From NCBI RefSeq assembly GCF_000739935.1, contig NZ_BBJU01000026.1, positions 1 to 64,000 on the forward strand: a DNA stretch of 64,000 bases, in the 5' to 3' direction. The position numbers were made by a program, and so were the translations under genes. Under the pieces are notes generated by a model that worked only from the letters and a program-made list of their open reading frames with translations, was not told the DNA's origin and made no database searches. The DNA comes from Agrobacterium rubi TR3 = NBRC 13261 (GTDB taxonomy: Bacteria > Pseudomonadota > Alphaproteobacteria > Rhizobiales > Rhizobiaceae). Below, in pieces: positions 1 through 11,367 of the stretch (positions within the stretch are counted from its first letter, which is position 1; the number at the start of each line of letters is the position of its first letter).

Positions 1-321
1 GGGGCCTAACAAGAAAAATACCTTTTTTAATAGACACCTGATTTTACAACATAATTTCAAAATGAGCGTGATATTCCGCCTCAAAACCCCTGGCGACCTT
101 ACCCATAGGCAGCGCAAATCACGCTTTCTCAACAATCCCTTAACGACCGCCACGTTTTGGACATTAGCGCATCATATCCCGAAATGGCACGAAGCTGACA
201 CTATAAAGGCGGGGAACACTCAACTGAGCGCATCGCTCTCGTTTGACTCCGGACTTTGAAAGTTGCACATCTTCGGCTTGAAGGTTTCTGGAGATCCAAT
301 GAACGACTGGTCGCGACAGGC
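1..321. other. Intergenic left edge, upstream of the M23 peptidase
   Basis: AT-richer than the rest of the window, especially the first 60 bases. It must contain the promoter of the M23 peptidase gene, but I cannot point to a clear -35/-10 pair. A 65-codon reading frame at 62-259 has no recognisable product and no ribosome-binding site, so it is not called. The upstream neighbour lies outside the window. Confidence 0.5.
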
Positions 322-2259
322 ATGATGACGGATCGAGACATGGTCCGCTCGCTTGGAACCGAGCCGCCTATTCTGGCGGAAGGTCGGCGAGCTCCTGACC
401 GGCGTGAAATCTCCCTGCGCTGGTTGAGCGGAACGTTTCTGACAGGCATCACCTCTTCCATTCTTATGGGTGTTGCTCTTTTTGCAGCACTTGATGGACG
501 CCAACAGCTTGCCATTCCAGCCGAAGCCTTTGCGCGGGCTGATATGGAGCAGGACGCGTCCGAGACCGTTCGGCGTGGCACACGGTTGCTGGGTCAAAAT
601 ATAGCCGCACGTCCCTCGGACCGTTCCGTGATGGAAGTCTCGACCGTCATTCATGACGGTGACAAGGAAGTGGTGCGCAAGGTCCCCTTCTCCCACGTGA
701 AAATCGCGCTGGCTGCCAATTACAACAATCAGGAGGATTACCCTCCTTTCGATCCGCTGAATATCTTTGCAACGAATGACGACGCCTCGCCTGCTGCCAG
801 CAAGACCGGCACGATCTATGGTTCCGAGGTGGAATCCGAAGTTAGCTTGAAGACAGTGGCCTTTCCGACGAAGAACAGCCCCTTTGCTTTTGCCGGTTCG
901 ATGAGCTTCGACGAAGTCGAAGAGGCAGTTCGGTCAAATGGTTCGATGTTGACCGATGGCAACGAACAGTTGTCTGCGCTCTATTATATCGATCCGCGCC
1001 GCTTTGAGGCCACAGAAGATGTGGACATGACCGCTGGTCTCGCGGCGCGCGTGGTCGAACAGAACATGTCCGTGTCGACGCCTCAGGCTTCGACGGTCAA
1101 ATTTCAGGAATATGCCGACGACGTGATACCGGTTCGCCAGGCCGAAACGATGGAGGAAGCGCTGTTTGGTGCCGGTTACTCCAAAGAGCAGGCCAAGCAG
1201 ACCGCGGCTGTTCTGAGTGTTGAAAACGGATCAGCCGATGTGCAGGCGGGGGACGTGCTGCGGATCGGCATTCTTCAAAGCGACGAGAAGAGCGATATCG
1301 TCCGCGCCAGTCTCTACCGCAAAGGCCGCCATATGGTGACCGTGGCGACCGACGATACCAAGCAATTTGTGCGGGCCAGCGAGCCGCCGCATCTGGATGC
1401 CGTTGCGACAGCCTTCGACAGCAGCAATGCACCATTGACGGCCAACCGCGATCTGCCGCGGGTCTATGATGGTGTCTACCGCGCCGCCCTCACCTATGGC
1501 ATGAACCAGACCATGGTTGCGCAGCTCGTCAAGCTTCTGGCCAGCAGCGTCGATTTCCAGGCCCAGCTGAAACCGACGGATTCACTTGAAGCCTTCTTCT
1601 CGGTTCAGGGACCAGACGGAAAAGCGACGGACCAGTCCGAACTGCTTTATGTCAACGCCAAGTTCGGCGACAACGAGACGCGCTTTTATCGTTTTCAGAA
1701 CCCGGATGATGGCAGCGTCGATTATTTCGATGGTCAGGGGAAAAGCATTCGCCAGTTCCTGATCCGCAATCCCGTGCCGAACGGTCGCATGACCTCCGGC
1801 TTCGGCATGCGTCGTCACCCGGTTCTGCGCTTCAGCCGCATGCACACCGGTACGGACTGGGCGGCCCCACGCGGAACGCCGATCATTGCGACCGGCAACG
1901 GCATTGTCGAAAAATCGGGCTGGGCATCCGGTTACGGAAACCAGACGCTGATCCGCCATGCCAATGGGTATGTTTCCTCGTACAATCACCAGAACGCCAT
2001 TGCCAAGGGCGTTACCGAAGGGGCGCGTGTGACGCAGGGGCAGGTGATCGGCTATGTTGGATCGACGGGTCTTTCGACCGGCGCGCATCTGCATTACGAG
2101 CTTATCGTCAATGGCACCAAGGTGGATGCCATGAAGGTACGCCTGCCGGGCGGCAAATCGCTTTCGGGCGAAGCGCTGGCGCGCTTTTCCGATGAACGGC
2201 GCCGTATCGATACGCTGCTGAACATCGAAACCAAGCCAGACCAAGTGGCGAGCCGTTAA
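322..2259 (+). CDS. M23 family metallopeptidase (peptidoglycan DD-endopeptidase), membrane anchored
   Basis: Predicted zinc endopeptidase that cuts peptidoglycan cross-links in the periplasm. From ATG 322 the protein has 645 residues. A short basic cytoplasmic head is followed by one hydrophobic segment at about residues 34-57, a long periplasmic middle, and a C-terminal M23 (LytM-type) domain at about 490-600. The metal-binding motifs are intact: HxxxD as HTGTD (H508, D512) and HLH (H589, H591). M23 proteins missing these residues are usually only amidase activators, so this one is likely catalytic. The frame stays open to a TTG at 256; ATG 322 or 325 is preferred because the protein then starts just ahead of the membrane anchor. 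The S66 peptidase gene next door ends 17 bp away on the opposite strand, so two peptidoglycan enzymes converge. The exact bond cut is not known. Confidence 0.88.
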   Translation: MMTDRDMVRSLGTEPPILAEGRRAPDRREISLRWLSGTFLTGITSSILMGVALFAALDGRQQLAIPAEAFARADMEQDASETVRRGTRLLGQNIAARPSDRSVMEVSTVIHDGDKEVVRKVPFSHVKIALAANYNNQEDYPPFDPLNIFATNDDASPAASKTGTIYGSEVESEVSLKTVAFPTKNSPFAFAGSMSFDEVEEAVRSNGSMLTDGNEQLSALYYIDPRRFEATEDVDMTAGLAARVVEQNMSVSTPQASTVKFQEYADDVIPVRQAETMEEALFGAGYSKEQAKQTAAVLSVENGSADVQAGDVLRIGILQSDEKSDIVRASLYRKGRHMVTVATDDTKQFVRASEPPHLDAVATAFDSSNAPLTANRDLPRVYDGVYRAALTYGMNQTMVAQLVKLLASSVDFQAQLKPTDSLEAFFSVQGPDGKATDQSELLYVNAKFGDNETRFYRFQNPDDGSVDYFDGQGKSIRQFLIRNPVPNGRMTSGFGMRRHPVLRFSRMHTGTDWAAPRGTPIIATGNGIVEKSGWASGYGNQTLIRHANGYVSSYNHQNAIAKGVTEGARVTQGQVIGYVGSTGLSTGAHLHYELIVNGTKVDAMKVRLPGGKSLSGEALARFSDERRRIDTLLNIETKPDQVASR

Positions 2260-2276
2260 GGCTTTCCTGAACCCGC

Positions 2277-3194
2277 TCAGTGGGCGACAGTCAGCGTACC
2301 CGCAGCTGCGTCTAGTCGTGCGAGGGTGCCAAGCGGTATGCTCAACGGTTTGTCGCCGTGACCGAACGGTAGACCGCCGAGCACGGGAACATCCAGTTTT
2401 TCGAAATGATCCCGCAAAAGAGAGACGAGGCGTTTGGACTGTGTGCCATCCGCTGTCGTGAACTGACCTATGGCAACACCAACGATGCCCCTGAGATGCC
2501 CGCCTTTCTGAAGCGTTGTCAGCACACGGTCTATTCGTCCAGGCGTACAATCGACCGCTTCGATGAGGAGTATGTAGCCAGACAGATCTGGCAACCCCCA
2601 GCCGGCCATGGTTCCGATGATATCGAGATTGCCACCAATCAACCTGCCTTGCGCCTCACCCTCCGTCGTCAGAAAGGCCGTCGGCTCTTCAGGTCGTGTT
2701 TTGAAGACCACTTCTCCGTTGCTGGTCAACATCCGATAGAGCAAATCGAGATTGTCTTGGTCGATGCCGCTCGTCTCATCACCAAACACCGCGCCGTGAA
2801 ATCCCACCGATCCACACTGCTTCGACAACATCAGGTGCAACGCGGTGATATCGCTGAAACCAAGCAATGGTTTAGGATCACGACGAACCGCATCGAAATC
2901 CAGCAGATCGGCAATCCTGTACGATCCTTTGCCGCCGCGTGTAGCGAAGACGGCCCTCACCTGTGGATCGCGAAAAGCATTGTTGAGATCGGCGATCCGT
3001 TCATCGTCTGTGCCAGCCATCGAGGCATATTTCGAAAAGGCATGCGGCCCGAAATCGACCTGAAACCCCAGAGCCTCCAGGGCCTGCGCACGTTTTAACG
3101 TCGTCTGCTTTTCCGGTGTGCTGGCGGGAGAAACATACCGGATCAGATCACCATCTCTTAGTTTTCCGCAGGCAAGTATCGATGTTTCACTCAC
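2277..3194 (-). CDS. LD-carboxypeptidase (peptidase family S66, LdcA/MccF-like)
   Basis: Serine peptidase expected to remove the terminal D-Ala from murein tetrapeptides during cell-wall recycling in the cytoplasm; MccF-type members cleave microcin C-like amides instead. The S66 nucleophile region reads GFSDIT, with the glycine-rich ATRGGKGS stretch about 25 residues before it. The end of the protein carries GLPFGHGDKP, which fits the histidine part of the Ser-Glu-His triad. The frame runs upstream to 3269, but that extension reads through the clpB terminator hairpin. I therefore choose GTG 3194, which has GGAG about ten bases upstream and gives 305 residues, normal for S66. It follows clpB on the same strand but is separated from it by that terminator. 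Confidence 0.82.
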   Translation of the reverse strand: MSETSILACGKLRDGDLIRYVSPASTPEKQTTLKRAQALEALGFQVDFGPHAFSKYASMAGTDDERIADLNNAFRDPQVRAVFATRGGKGSYRIADLLDFDAVRRDPKPLLGFSDITALHLMLSKQCGSVGFHGAVFGDETSGIDQDNLDLLYRMLTSNGEVVFKTRPEEPTAFLTTEGEAQGRLIGGNLDIIGTMAGWGLPDLSGYILLIEAVDCTPGRIDRVLTTLQKGGHLRGIVGVAIGQFTTADGTQSKRLVSLLRDHFEKLDVPVLGGLPFGHGDKPLSIPLGTLARLDAAAGTLTVAH

Positions 3195-3228
3195 GACAGA
3201 CGGCTCCGCTTGTTGGCGACCTGTGACG

Positions 3229-3257
3229 AAAAAGGGCTCCATCGCTGGAGCCCTTTT
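3229..3257 (-). terminator. Rho-independent terminator of clpB
   Basis: An 11-bp perfect stem (AAAAGGGCTCC against GGAGCCCTTTT) with a 6-base loop is followed on the minus strand by five T residues. It lies 9 bp after the clpB stop codon. Confidence 0.88.
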
Positions 3258-3265
3258 CATTGTCA

Positions 3266-5884
<2,619 letters not shown>

Positions 5885-6149
5885 CTCATAACTCCTTTTA
5901 CCGCCCTGCCCGTCTTCGGCACAGTTTGGAATGTTAGGGTTGAAGCTCCCTGAAGCGGCGAGCCCCGCTACGATAACAGGCCTTGGTGTGCCTGCATCGC
6001 CTCGAACGGATGGCCTGGCGCCTGATCCATTCTTATGGGTTTGATATGGTGGGGGAAATGGTGGGTTTAAAGAGGTGGTGAACGGGGGCTGGGTGATTTT
6101 TTGGGTTGGCGACGGTGGCGACAGCTATCGCCGGCGCTGGAGCAAGCCC
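5885..6149. other. clpB leader and start of a 2.2-kb gene-free region
   Basis: The first 80 bases are the clpB upstream region, with the AAGGAG ribosome-binding site just before the start. I looked for an RpoH-type CTTGAA / CCCCAT pair on the minus strand and found none with acceptable spacing. The remainder, to 6149, shows no gene or recognised element. Confidence 0.5.
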
Positions 6150-6310
6150 GCCCCCCCTCTGGCCTGCCGGCCATCTCCCCCACAGGTGGGGAGATCGACT
6201 CGTGGATGGCGCTCGATCATCTCTGCCGCTTCGGACAGAGTGGGGAGCATGCGCCCAGCCGATCTCCCTCCTCGTGGGGGAGATGGCCGGCAGGCCAGAG
6301 GGGGGTGAGC
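6150..6310. repeat. RIME-like palindromic intergenic element, copy 1
   Basis: Two inverted arms of about 45 bp (6150-6199 and 6260-6308) share CCTCTGGCCTGCCGGCCATCT and its complement, each with an internal GTGGGGGAGAT-type hairpin, separated by about 60 bp. This layout matches the Rhizobium-specific intergenic mosaic elements (RIME) known from rhizobial genomes. A second copy lies at 7510-7716 in the same orientation. Confidence 0.75.
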
Positions 6311-6385
6311 GGCGTACTCTGACTTTTGTATATTGGCGGCCGCCACACCCTCCAACCTCATGCTGAGGTGGGAGCGAAGCGACCC

Positions 6386-6475
6386 TCGAAGCATCCGCCG
6401 CGGACTCCCGCCCCAAGCCCGCAACCCTCGTCCTTCGAGGCCCCTGCGGGGCACCTCAGGATGAGGGTTGCTGCG
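6386..6475. repeat. Second intergenic repeat family (hairpin element B), copy 1
   Basis: About 88 bp nearly identical to 7783-7868, with roughly half a dozen differences. Its core is a hairpin: AACCCTCGTCCT at 6423-6434 pairs with AGGATGAGGGTT at 6458-6469 (11 of 12 bases), around the smaller CCCCTGCGGGG hairpin. It sits 76 bp after RIME-like copy 1, the same order as in the second block. Confidence 0.75.
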
Positions 6476-6601
6476 TAGTGGCCCGCAGCCCAGTACCTTG
6501 TACCCTGTACCCAGCATCCAGCCACACCCACCAAAATCCAATTCTATCAAAAACCCCGGCCACCGCTTACGCAAGCTTCGCCGTTCACGCGGCAGCACCT
6601 G

Positions 6602-7361
6602 CCCGTGGTTTGCTTTATTCTCTGGTCCCATAACCATTCGCGGCCACGGGTATGTCGGACGGGGCGCTGCAAGCTGCCTCGTTGGGTAGTCTAAGAATGG
6701 CACCTTTCAGCGCCCCGTTCGGCTCTTTTGGCCAAACAGCAATCCACTTGCCACGGCTGGCAGAGCCCGGACGGCGAAGGGGGAACCTTGCCGGAGAACC
6801 GGTCGGACGTGTTCAAGGTTCGACCCTTCCCATCCGGGTGGCGATGGCCTGTTGCCAGATCATCGCCCTGCCAGTTCGGCTGCATCTGCCTTCGATTTGC
6901 CTCCGCGCCGATAATCGAGGGGCGGAAGGATCGATCCGTTTTTCGCAAGCTCTTCATCCGCCAGACCCGGCCAGGTGCGCCCCTTGCGATCCGTCCGCAC
7001 TGTTTGCCGACAGTGCGGGGCAGATGCAGCGTGTTCCTGTGTACCGCATGACTTTCGCTTCAATCCCTTATGGTCGCGTTCGACCAGGGGACGATGAGCT
7101 GTCGGTACACCCGGCGACTAAGTTCCTGGCGGATGCATCGCGGGTCAGCAAGACGGTCAGTCTTGGCACCCGTGATGCGGCCAGGTCGGGCATCGGGAGA
7201 TGACACCGGCCGGTCCGAAACCGGTGTCATCCTCCCGTGCCGCCGGGGGAATTGCTGCTCGACCCCGATGGCAAAGAGGATGCGTAACCTCTCTCCCACC
7301 AGCGCCGGTCCCGCCTCGCCGCAACCCCTTGCGGTGTATCCGAGGGCGGAACGGAGCAATT
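6602..7361. ncRNA. Candidate large structured RNA: ten consecutive inverted-repeat units
   Basis: Almost every base lies in a long inverted repeat: 6602-6608/6644-6650; 6659-6669/6708-6718 (11 bp perfect); 6721-6726/6762-6767; a 73-nt hairpin 6766-6838 with paired blocks of 6, 6 and 8 bp; 6840-6846/6861-6867; 6879-6890/7019-7030 (12 bp perfect) enclosing 6995-7003/7010-7018; 7039-7046/7103-7110 enclosing 7071-7076/7081-7086; a 61-nt hairpin 7125-7185 with paired blocks of 6, 11 and 6; 7199-7209/7221-7231; 7250-7256/7355-7361 enclosing 7311-7318/7341-7349 and 7319-7324/7329-7334. The stems differ from one another, so this is not a simple repeat array. No RNase P, tmRNA, group I or group II intron core was recognised. 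G-T pairs at 7140/7173 and 6601/6651 weakly favour plus-strand transcription. The reading frames here have no recognisable product. That an RNA is made is inference. Confidence 0.42.
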
Positions 7362-7509
7362 GTGCGGGTGATTCGCGCGCCGTGGAGAAAGTTGCGGGGG
7401 GACTTTTGGTGTTTTTTGCGGATTTTCGGGTAAGAGATTGATTTGGTTGGGAAGTATTTTTGTTGCGGGCGGTTTTGGCGGCCTGTTGTGAGACCTGAGG
7501 GTGCCGCTT

Positions 7510-7716
7510 ACCCCCCTCTGCCCTGCCGGGCATCTCCCCCTCAGGTGGGGAGATCGGCTGGGGGCTCGCTTGCCGGTCATCTTGAGCGTTGCGCTGCTGC
7601 ACTGGGTACGTCGTGTATTGCCGACCAACCGTCTAACGGCTGCGATTGGAGCGATGATGGCGCCTCTTGCCGATCTCCCCCCTTGAGGGGGAGATGCCTG
7701 GCAAGGCAGAGGGGGT
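7510..7716. repeat. RIME-like palindromic intergenic element, copy 2
   Basis: Inverted arms at 7510-7559 and 7670-7716, each with a GAGGGGGAGAT-type hairpin and the CCCTCTGCC/GGCAGAGGG ends, separated by about 110 bp. It shares arm sequence and orientation with 6150-6310, including the GTGAGCGGC tail just past the right arm. Confidence 0.75.
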
Positions 7717-7782
7717 GAGCGGCATACTCCGCTCTCATGCATCATCCTAAGCTTGTCGAAGAAGAGGTGGCACGTTGTGCTT

Positions 7783-7868
7783 TCGAAGCATCCGCCGCGC
7801 ACTCTGCCCCAAGCCCGCAACCCTCGTCCTTCGAGGCCCCTACGGGGCACCTCAGGATGAGGGATGCT
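7783..7868. repeat. Intergenic hairpin element B, copy 2
   Basis: Near-identical to 6386-6475 and again placed just after a RIME-like element. A shorter relative, CTTCGACAGGCTCAGGATGA, follows at about 7898-7917. From 7920 to the DUF4167 terminator I see nothing else. Confidence 0.75.
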
Positions 7869-8052
7869 ACCAATGCGACCTGCGGGGCACCTCTCTCCTT
7901 CGACAGGCTCAGGATGATAGATAAGGGTTGCTATCGTTGTGTCCGTCCTGCCGCCGTCTCTAGCAGCTAGGGCCAAAGCCGCCGCACTCACATGCCATAC
8001 CGAGTTTACCGAAGGAGGTAACTCGTGGCGCCCTTGAAGACTCCATCCAAAC

Positions 8053-8078
8053 GAAAAAACCCCGGCGAACCGGGGTTT
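8053..8078 (-). terminator. Rho-independent terminator of the DUF4167 gene
   Basis: AAACCCCGG and CCGGGGTTT form a perfect 9-bp stem with a four-base loop. On the minus strand it ends in six T residues, 31 bp after the stop codon of the DUF4167 gene. Confidence 0.9.
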
Positions 8079-8108
8079 CTCAATAAATGACATGACAAAA
8101 CGCCCGGA

Positions 8109-9020
8109 CTATTCGGTGGCGTTTTCCAGGGTTGGGGCTTCGCCGCCTTCCGCGCCTTCGGGGGCTGCTTCGCCATCTTCGCTGCCGGCCGTGCGGCGGG
8201 GGCGACGGGGGCGGGGGCTGGTGCTGCGGGCGCGGCGCGGGGCGCGCTCGGTTGCAGCCGTGCTGACCTGCTGTTCCTCTTCGACGGCAACTTCCTTCGG
8301 TGTGCCTTCGATGACGGGCTGCGGAGCCGAGCTTGCGTCGTAGACGGGGGCTGCGGCAACCGGAGCGGCAGCAACAGGAGAAACAGTGGTTTCATCCTGC
8401 TCTTCGCGCGGCTGGCGTTCCTGGCGGGCAGGACGCTCGCGACGGTCGCGGCGTTCGTTGCGGTCCTGACGCTCGGGGCGATCTTGACGCTCAGAGCGTT
8501 CCGGGCGGTCCTGTCTGTCCTGGCGATCCTGCCGTTCCGGCTGGTCATTGCGCTGGGACTGATCGTTGCGCTGCGCGCGCTGCTGATCCGGCTGATCATA
8601 GGAGGCGGGCATGGATACGACGACGTCGTCGTTATCATCGCCGTCGATATCGTCGCCGTCACGGTCCTGCTGGAACTCGCCGCGCTCATCGCGCTGGAAG
8701 CGTTCCTGCATCTGGGCCTGGGCAGAGGCGATGATGCGGTTATAATGTTCGGCGTGCTGCAAATAGTTTTCAGCCATGACGCGGTCGCCGGAGCTTTGAG
8801 CATCGCGGGCAAGCGTCGAATATTTCTCGGCTATGTGCTGAGCCGTGCCACGGATCTTAACGTCCGGGCCGGAGCTATCGTAGCTTCTGGTGAGCGGATT
8901 GCCGCCCTTGCGGTTGAAGTTGTTGTTACCGCCACCATTGTTGCTGCCGCCACCGCCGCCGCCATTGTTGTTGCTACCACGCCCCCGGCCGCGCTTGTTT
9001 TGCTGCTGTCCTGGCCTCAT
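8109..9020 (-). CDS. DUF4167 domain protein, low-complexity and probably nucleic-acid binding
   Basis: 303 residues from ATG 9020, which has AGGTGAG upstream; the TTG three bases earlier is less likely. Residues 1-40 are a Gly/Asn/Arg run ending in the RKGGNPLTRSYDSSGPD signature of DUF4167. A short helical segment follows (about 50-110: HIAEKYSTLARDAQSSGDR, AENYLQHAEHYNRI). The rest is disordered: an acidic patch, a long Arg/Asp/Gln repeat tract (RQDRQDRPERSERQDR), then an Ala/Pro/Glu tail. The family is largely restricted to alphaproteobacteria and sits next to prmC-prfA, as here. The Arg/Gly-rich ends suggest RNA or ribosome association, but this is inference; no function is established that I can name. 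Confidence 0.85.
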   Translation of the reverse strand: MRPGQQQNKRGRGRGSNNNGGGGGGSNNGGGNNNFNRKGGNPLTRSYDSSGPDVKIRGTAQHIAEKYSTLARDAQSSGDRVMAENYLQHAEHYNRIIASAQAQMQERFQRDERGEFQQDRDGDDIDGDDNDDVVVSMPASYDQPDQQRAQRNDQSQRNDQPERQDRQDRQDRPERSERQDRPERQDRNERRDRRERPARQERQPREEQDETTVSPVAAAPVAAAPVYDASSAPQPVIEGTPKEVAVEEEQQVSTAATERAPRRARSTSPRPRRPRRTAGSEDGEAAPEGAEGGEAPTLENATE

Positions 9021-9023
9021 CAA

Positions 9024-9407
9024 TTGCTCACCTGAATTCTGTTTTGCTGATAATTTCGTTGTTTCGATACAATGACGGAAGGACGCATATCAAAGTCCGG
9101 TTTTCCGTGATTGCTCCCATTACGCGACTTGCACCAAAGGACAAGACCTCGCGTATAATGCCCGGATGCGCAAATGCTGCATCGAGCCGCCTGCGAACAA
9201 AGTTTCCTGAATCACATGCCGGGAATGCCCAGCCTTCAGGGTTTCCATAAAACCCGCTTCGGGACTGATCCATACCCTGGCGAATCTAAATTCGCCCTCA
9301 GCCACCCAACATGTGGCGGCAAACTAGCCCGCTTCCTGCAGAAATCCAAGCCTTTTCTTTTGCTGTGCAAAATATCCTTGCACAAAACCAATATTAACCT
9401 GAAAGCT
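9024..9407. other. Intergenic region between DUF4167 and prmC, with an unassigned promoter-like pair
   Basis: Holds the DUF4167 promoter on the minus strand (not pinpointed). On the plus strand TTGCAC (9129-9134) and a perfect TATAAT (9154-9159) are 19 bp apart, slightly wide for a sigma-70 promoter, and point into sequence with no plus-strand gene. Short frames on either strand here have no recognisable product. Confidence 0.4.
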
Positions 9408-10258
9408 TCAGGTTCCAAAGATCAAAGCGCGGTCATTGCCGCCATAGTCTTTGAATGCATTGAGCAGATCATAGCCTTCATCTGCGAATATTGCTGTGAC
9501 GTCGATCTTCTGGTCGTAACCGATTTCCACACCGATAATGCCGCCAGCGTTCAGGAAACGCGGTGCACCCCTGGCAATGGCACGGTAAGGATCAAGGCCA
9601 TCCTCGCCGCCATCCAAAGCGGCCATCGGATCGAACTGCCGGACATCTCGCTCCAGCGTTGCGATCACGTCTCTTCGAATATAAGGCGGATTTGACACGA
9701 TGATGTCGAAGCTGTTTTCGATGGCGTCGAACCAGTTGCTGAGCTGCGTTTTGAAACGGTCTGCAAGCCCGTTACGCTTTGCGTTTTCAGCGGCCGTGAC
9801 CAGTGCGCCCTTAGAAATATCCGTTCCCACTCCGGTCGCGGCGGGACATTCGTTGAGCAAGGCAAGGCAGATGGCGCCGGTGCCGATGCCCATATCCAGA
9901 ATGCTGGCCGAGCCATGCAGGTTGACGATATCATCGAGGTAAGGCAGCACGGCATCGACAAGGATTTCGGTATCCGGCCTCGGCTCCAGCGTTTCGGGAG
10001 ACAGGAGGAGATCGAGGCTGTAAAACTCTCGGTGGCCGAGAATGCGGTGAACCGGTTCGCCATTTTCGCGCCGGGCGATCATGGCCTCGATCGTCGAGAG
10101 CTGATCATCGCTTAAAAGGCTGTCGCCCTTCAGAACGAAATCCGTCAGCGAGAAGCCGGTGGCAGCCCCGATCAGCAGCCGTGCATCGGTGACGGGGTCT
10201 GCGACGCCAGCGGTTGAAAGACGCTGACGCGCAGTCGTCAGGTGATGGGCGAGCGTGG

Positions 10259-10262
<4 letters not shown>
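9408..10262 (-). CDS. prmC: Release factor glutamine methyltransferase PrmC (HemK)
   Basis: Transfers a methyl group from S-adenosylmethionine to the glutamine side chain of the GGQ motif in peptide-release factors, which raises termination efficiency. 284 residues, normal length. An N-terminal helical domain (about 1-90) precedes a Rossmann methyltransferase fold with the SAM loop DMGIGTGA at 123-130 and the diagnostic NPPY glutamine-binding motif at 191-194. Its GTG start overlaps the stop codon of prfA by four bases (GTGA), so the enzyme is translationally coupled to its substrate, an arrangement common in bacteria. Confidence 0.96.
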
Positions 10263-11338
<1,076 letters not shown>

Positions 11339-11367
11339 CTGTCAGACACTCCAATTACTGTTGGCTT

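Noticed and set aside
62-259. 65-codon frame at the left edge
   Set aside because: No ribosome-binding site and no recognisable product; better explained as leader of the M23 peptidase gene.
6811-6830. tRNA-like GTTCAAGGTTCGACCCTT
   Set aside because: The T-stem does not close with five pairs, and no anticodon or acceptor arm can be built; the bases pair instead in the 73-nt hairpin.
6652-7203. 183-codon plus-strand reading frame
   Set aside because: It spans the dense hairpins, has no recognisable domain or ribosome-binding site, and similar frames are open on several other frames because of high GC.
6602-7361. RNase P RNA, tmRNA, or group I/II intron
   Set aside because: None of the universal core motifs I looked for is present (GAGGAAAGTC, ACAGAA, tag-coding GCNAACGACAAC, domain V).
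7060-8093. Long minus-strand frames across the repeat block
   Set aside because: Their translations follow the RIME-like and element B repeats; composition is Pro/Arg/Ser-rich with no domain.
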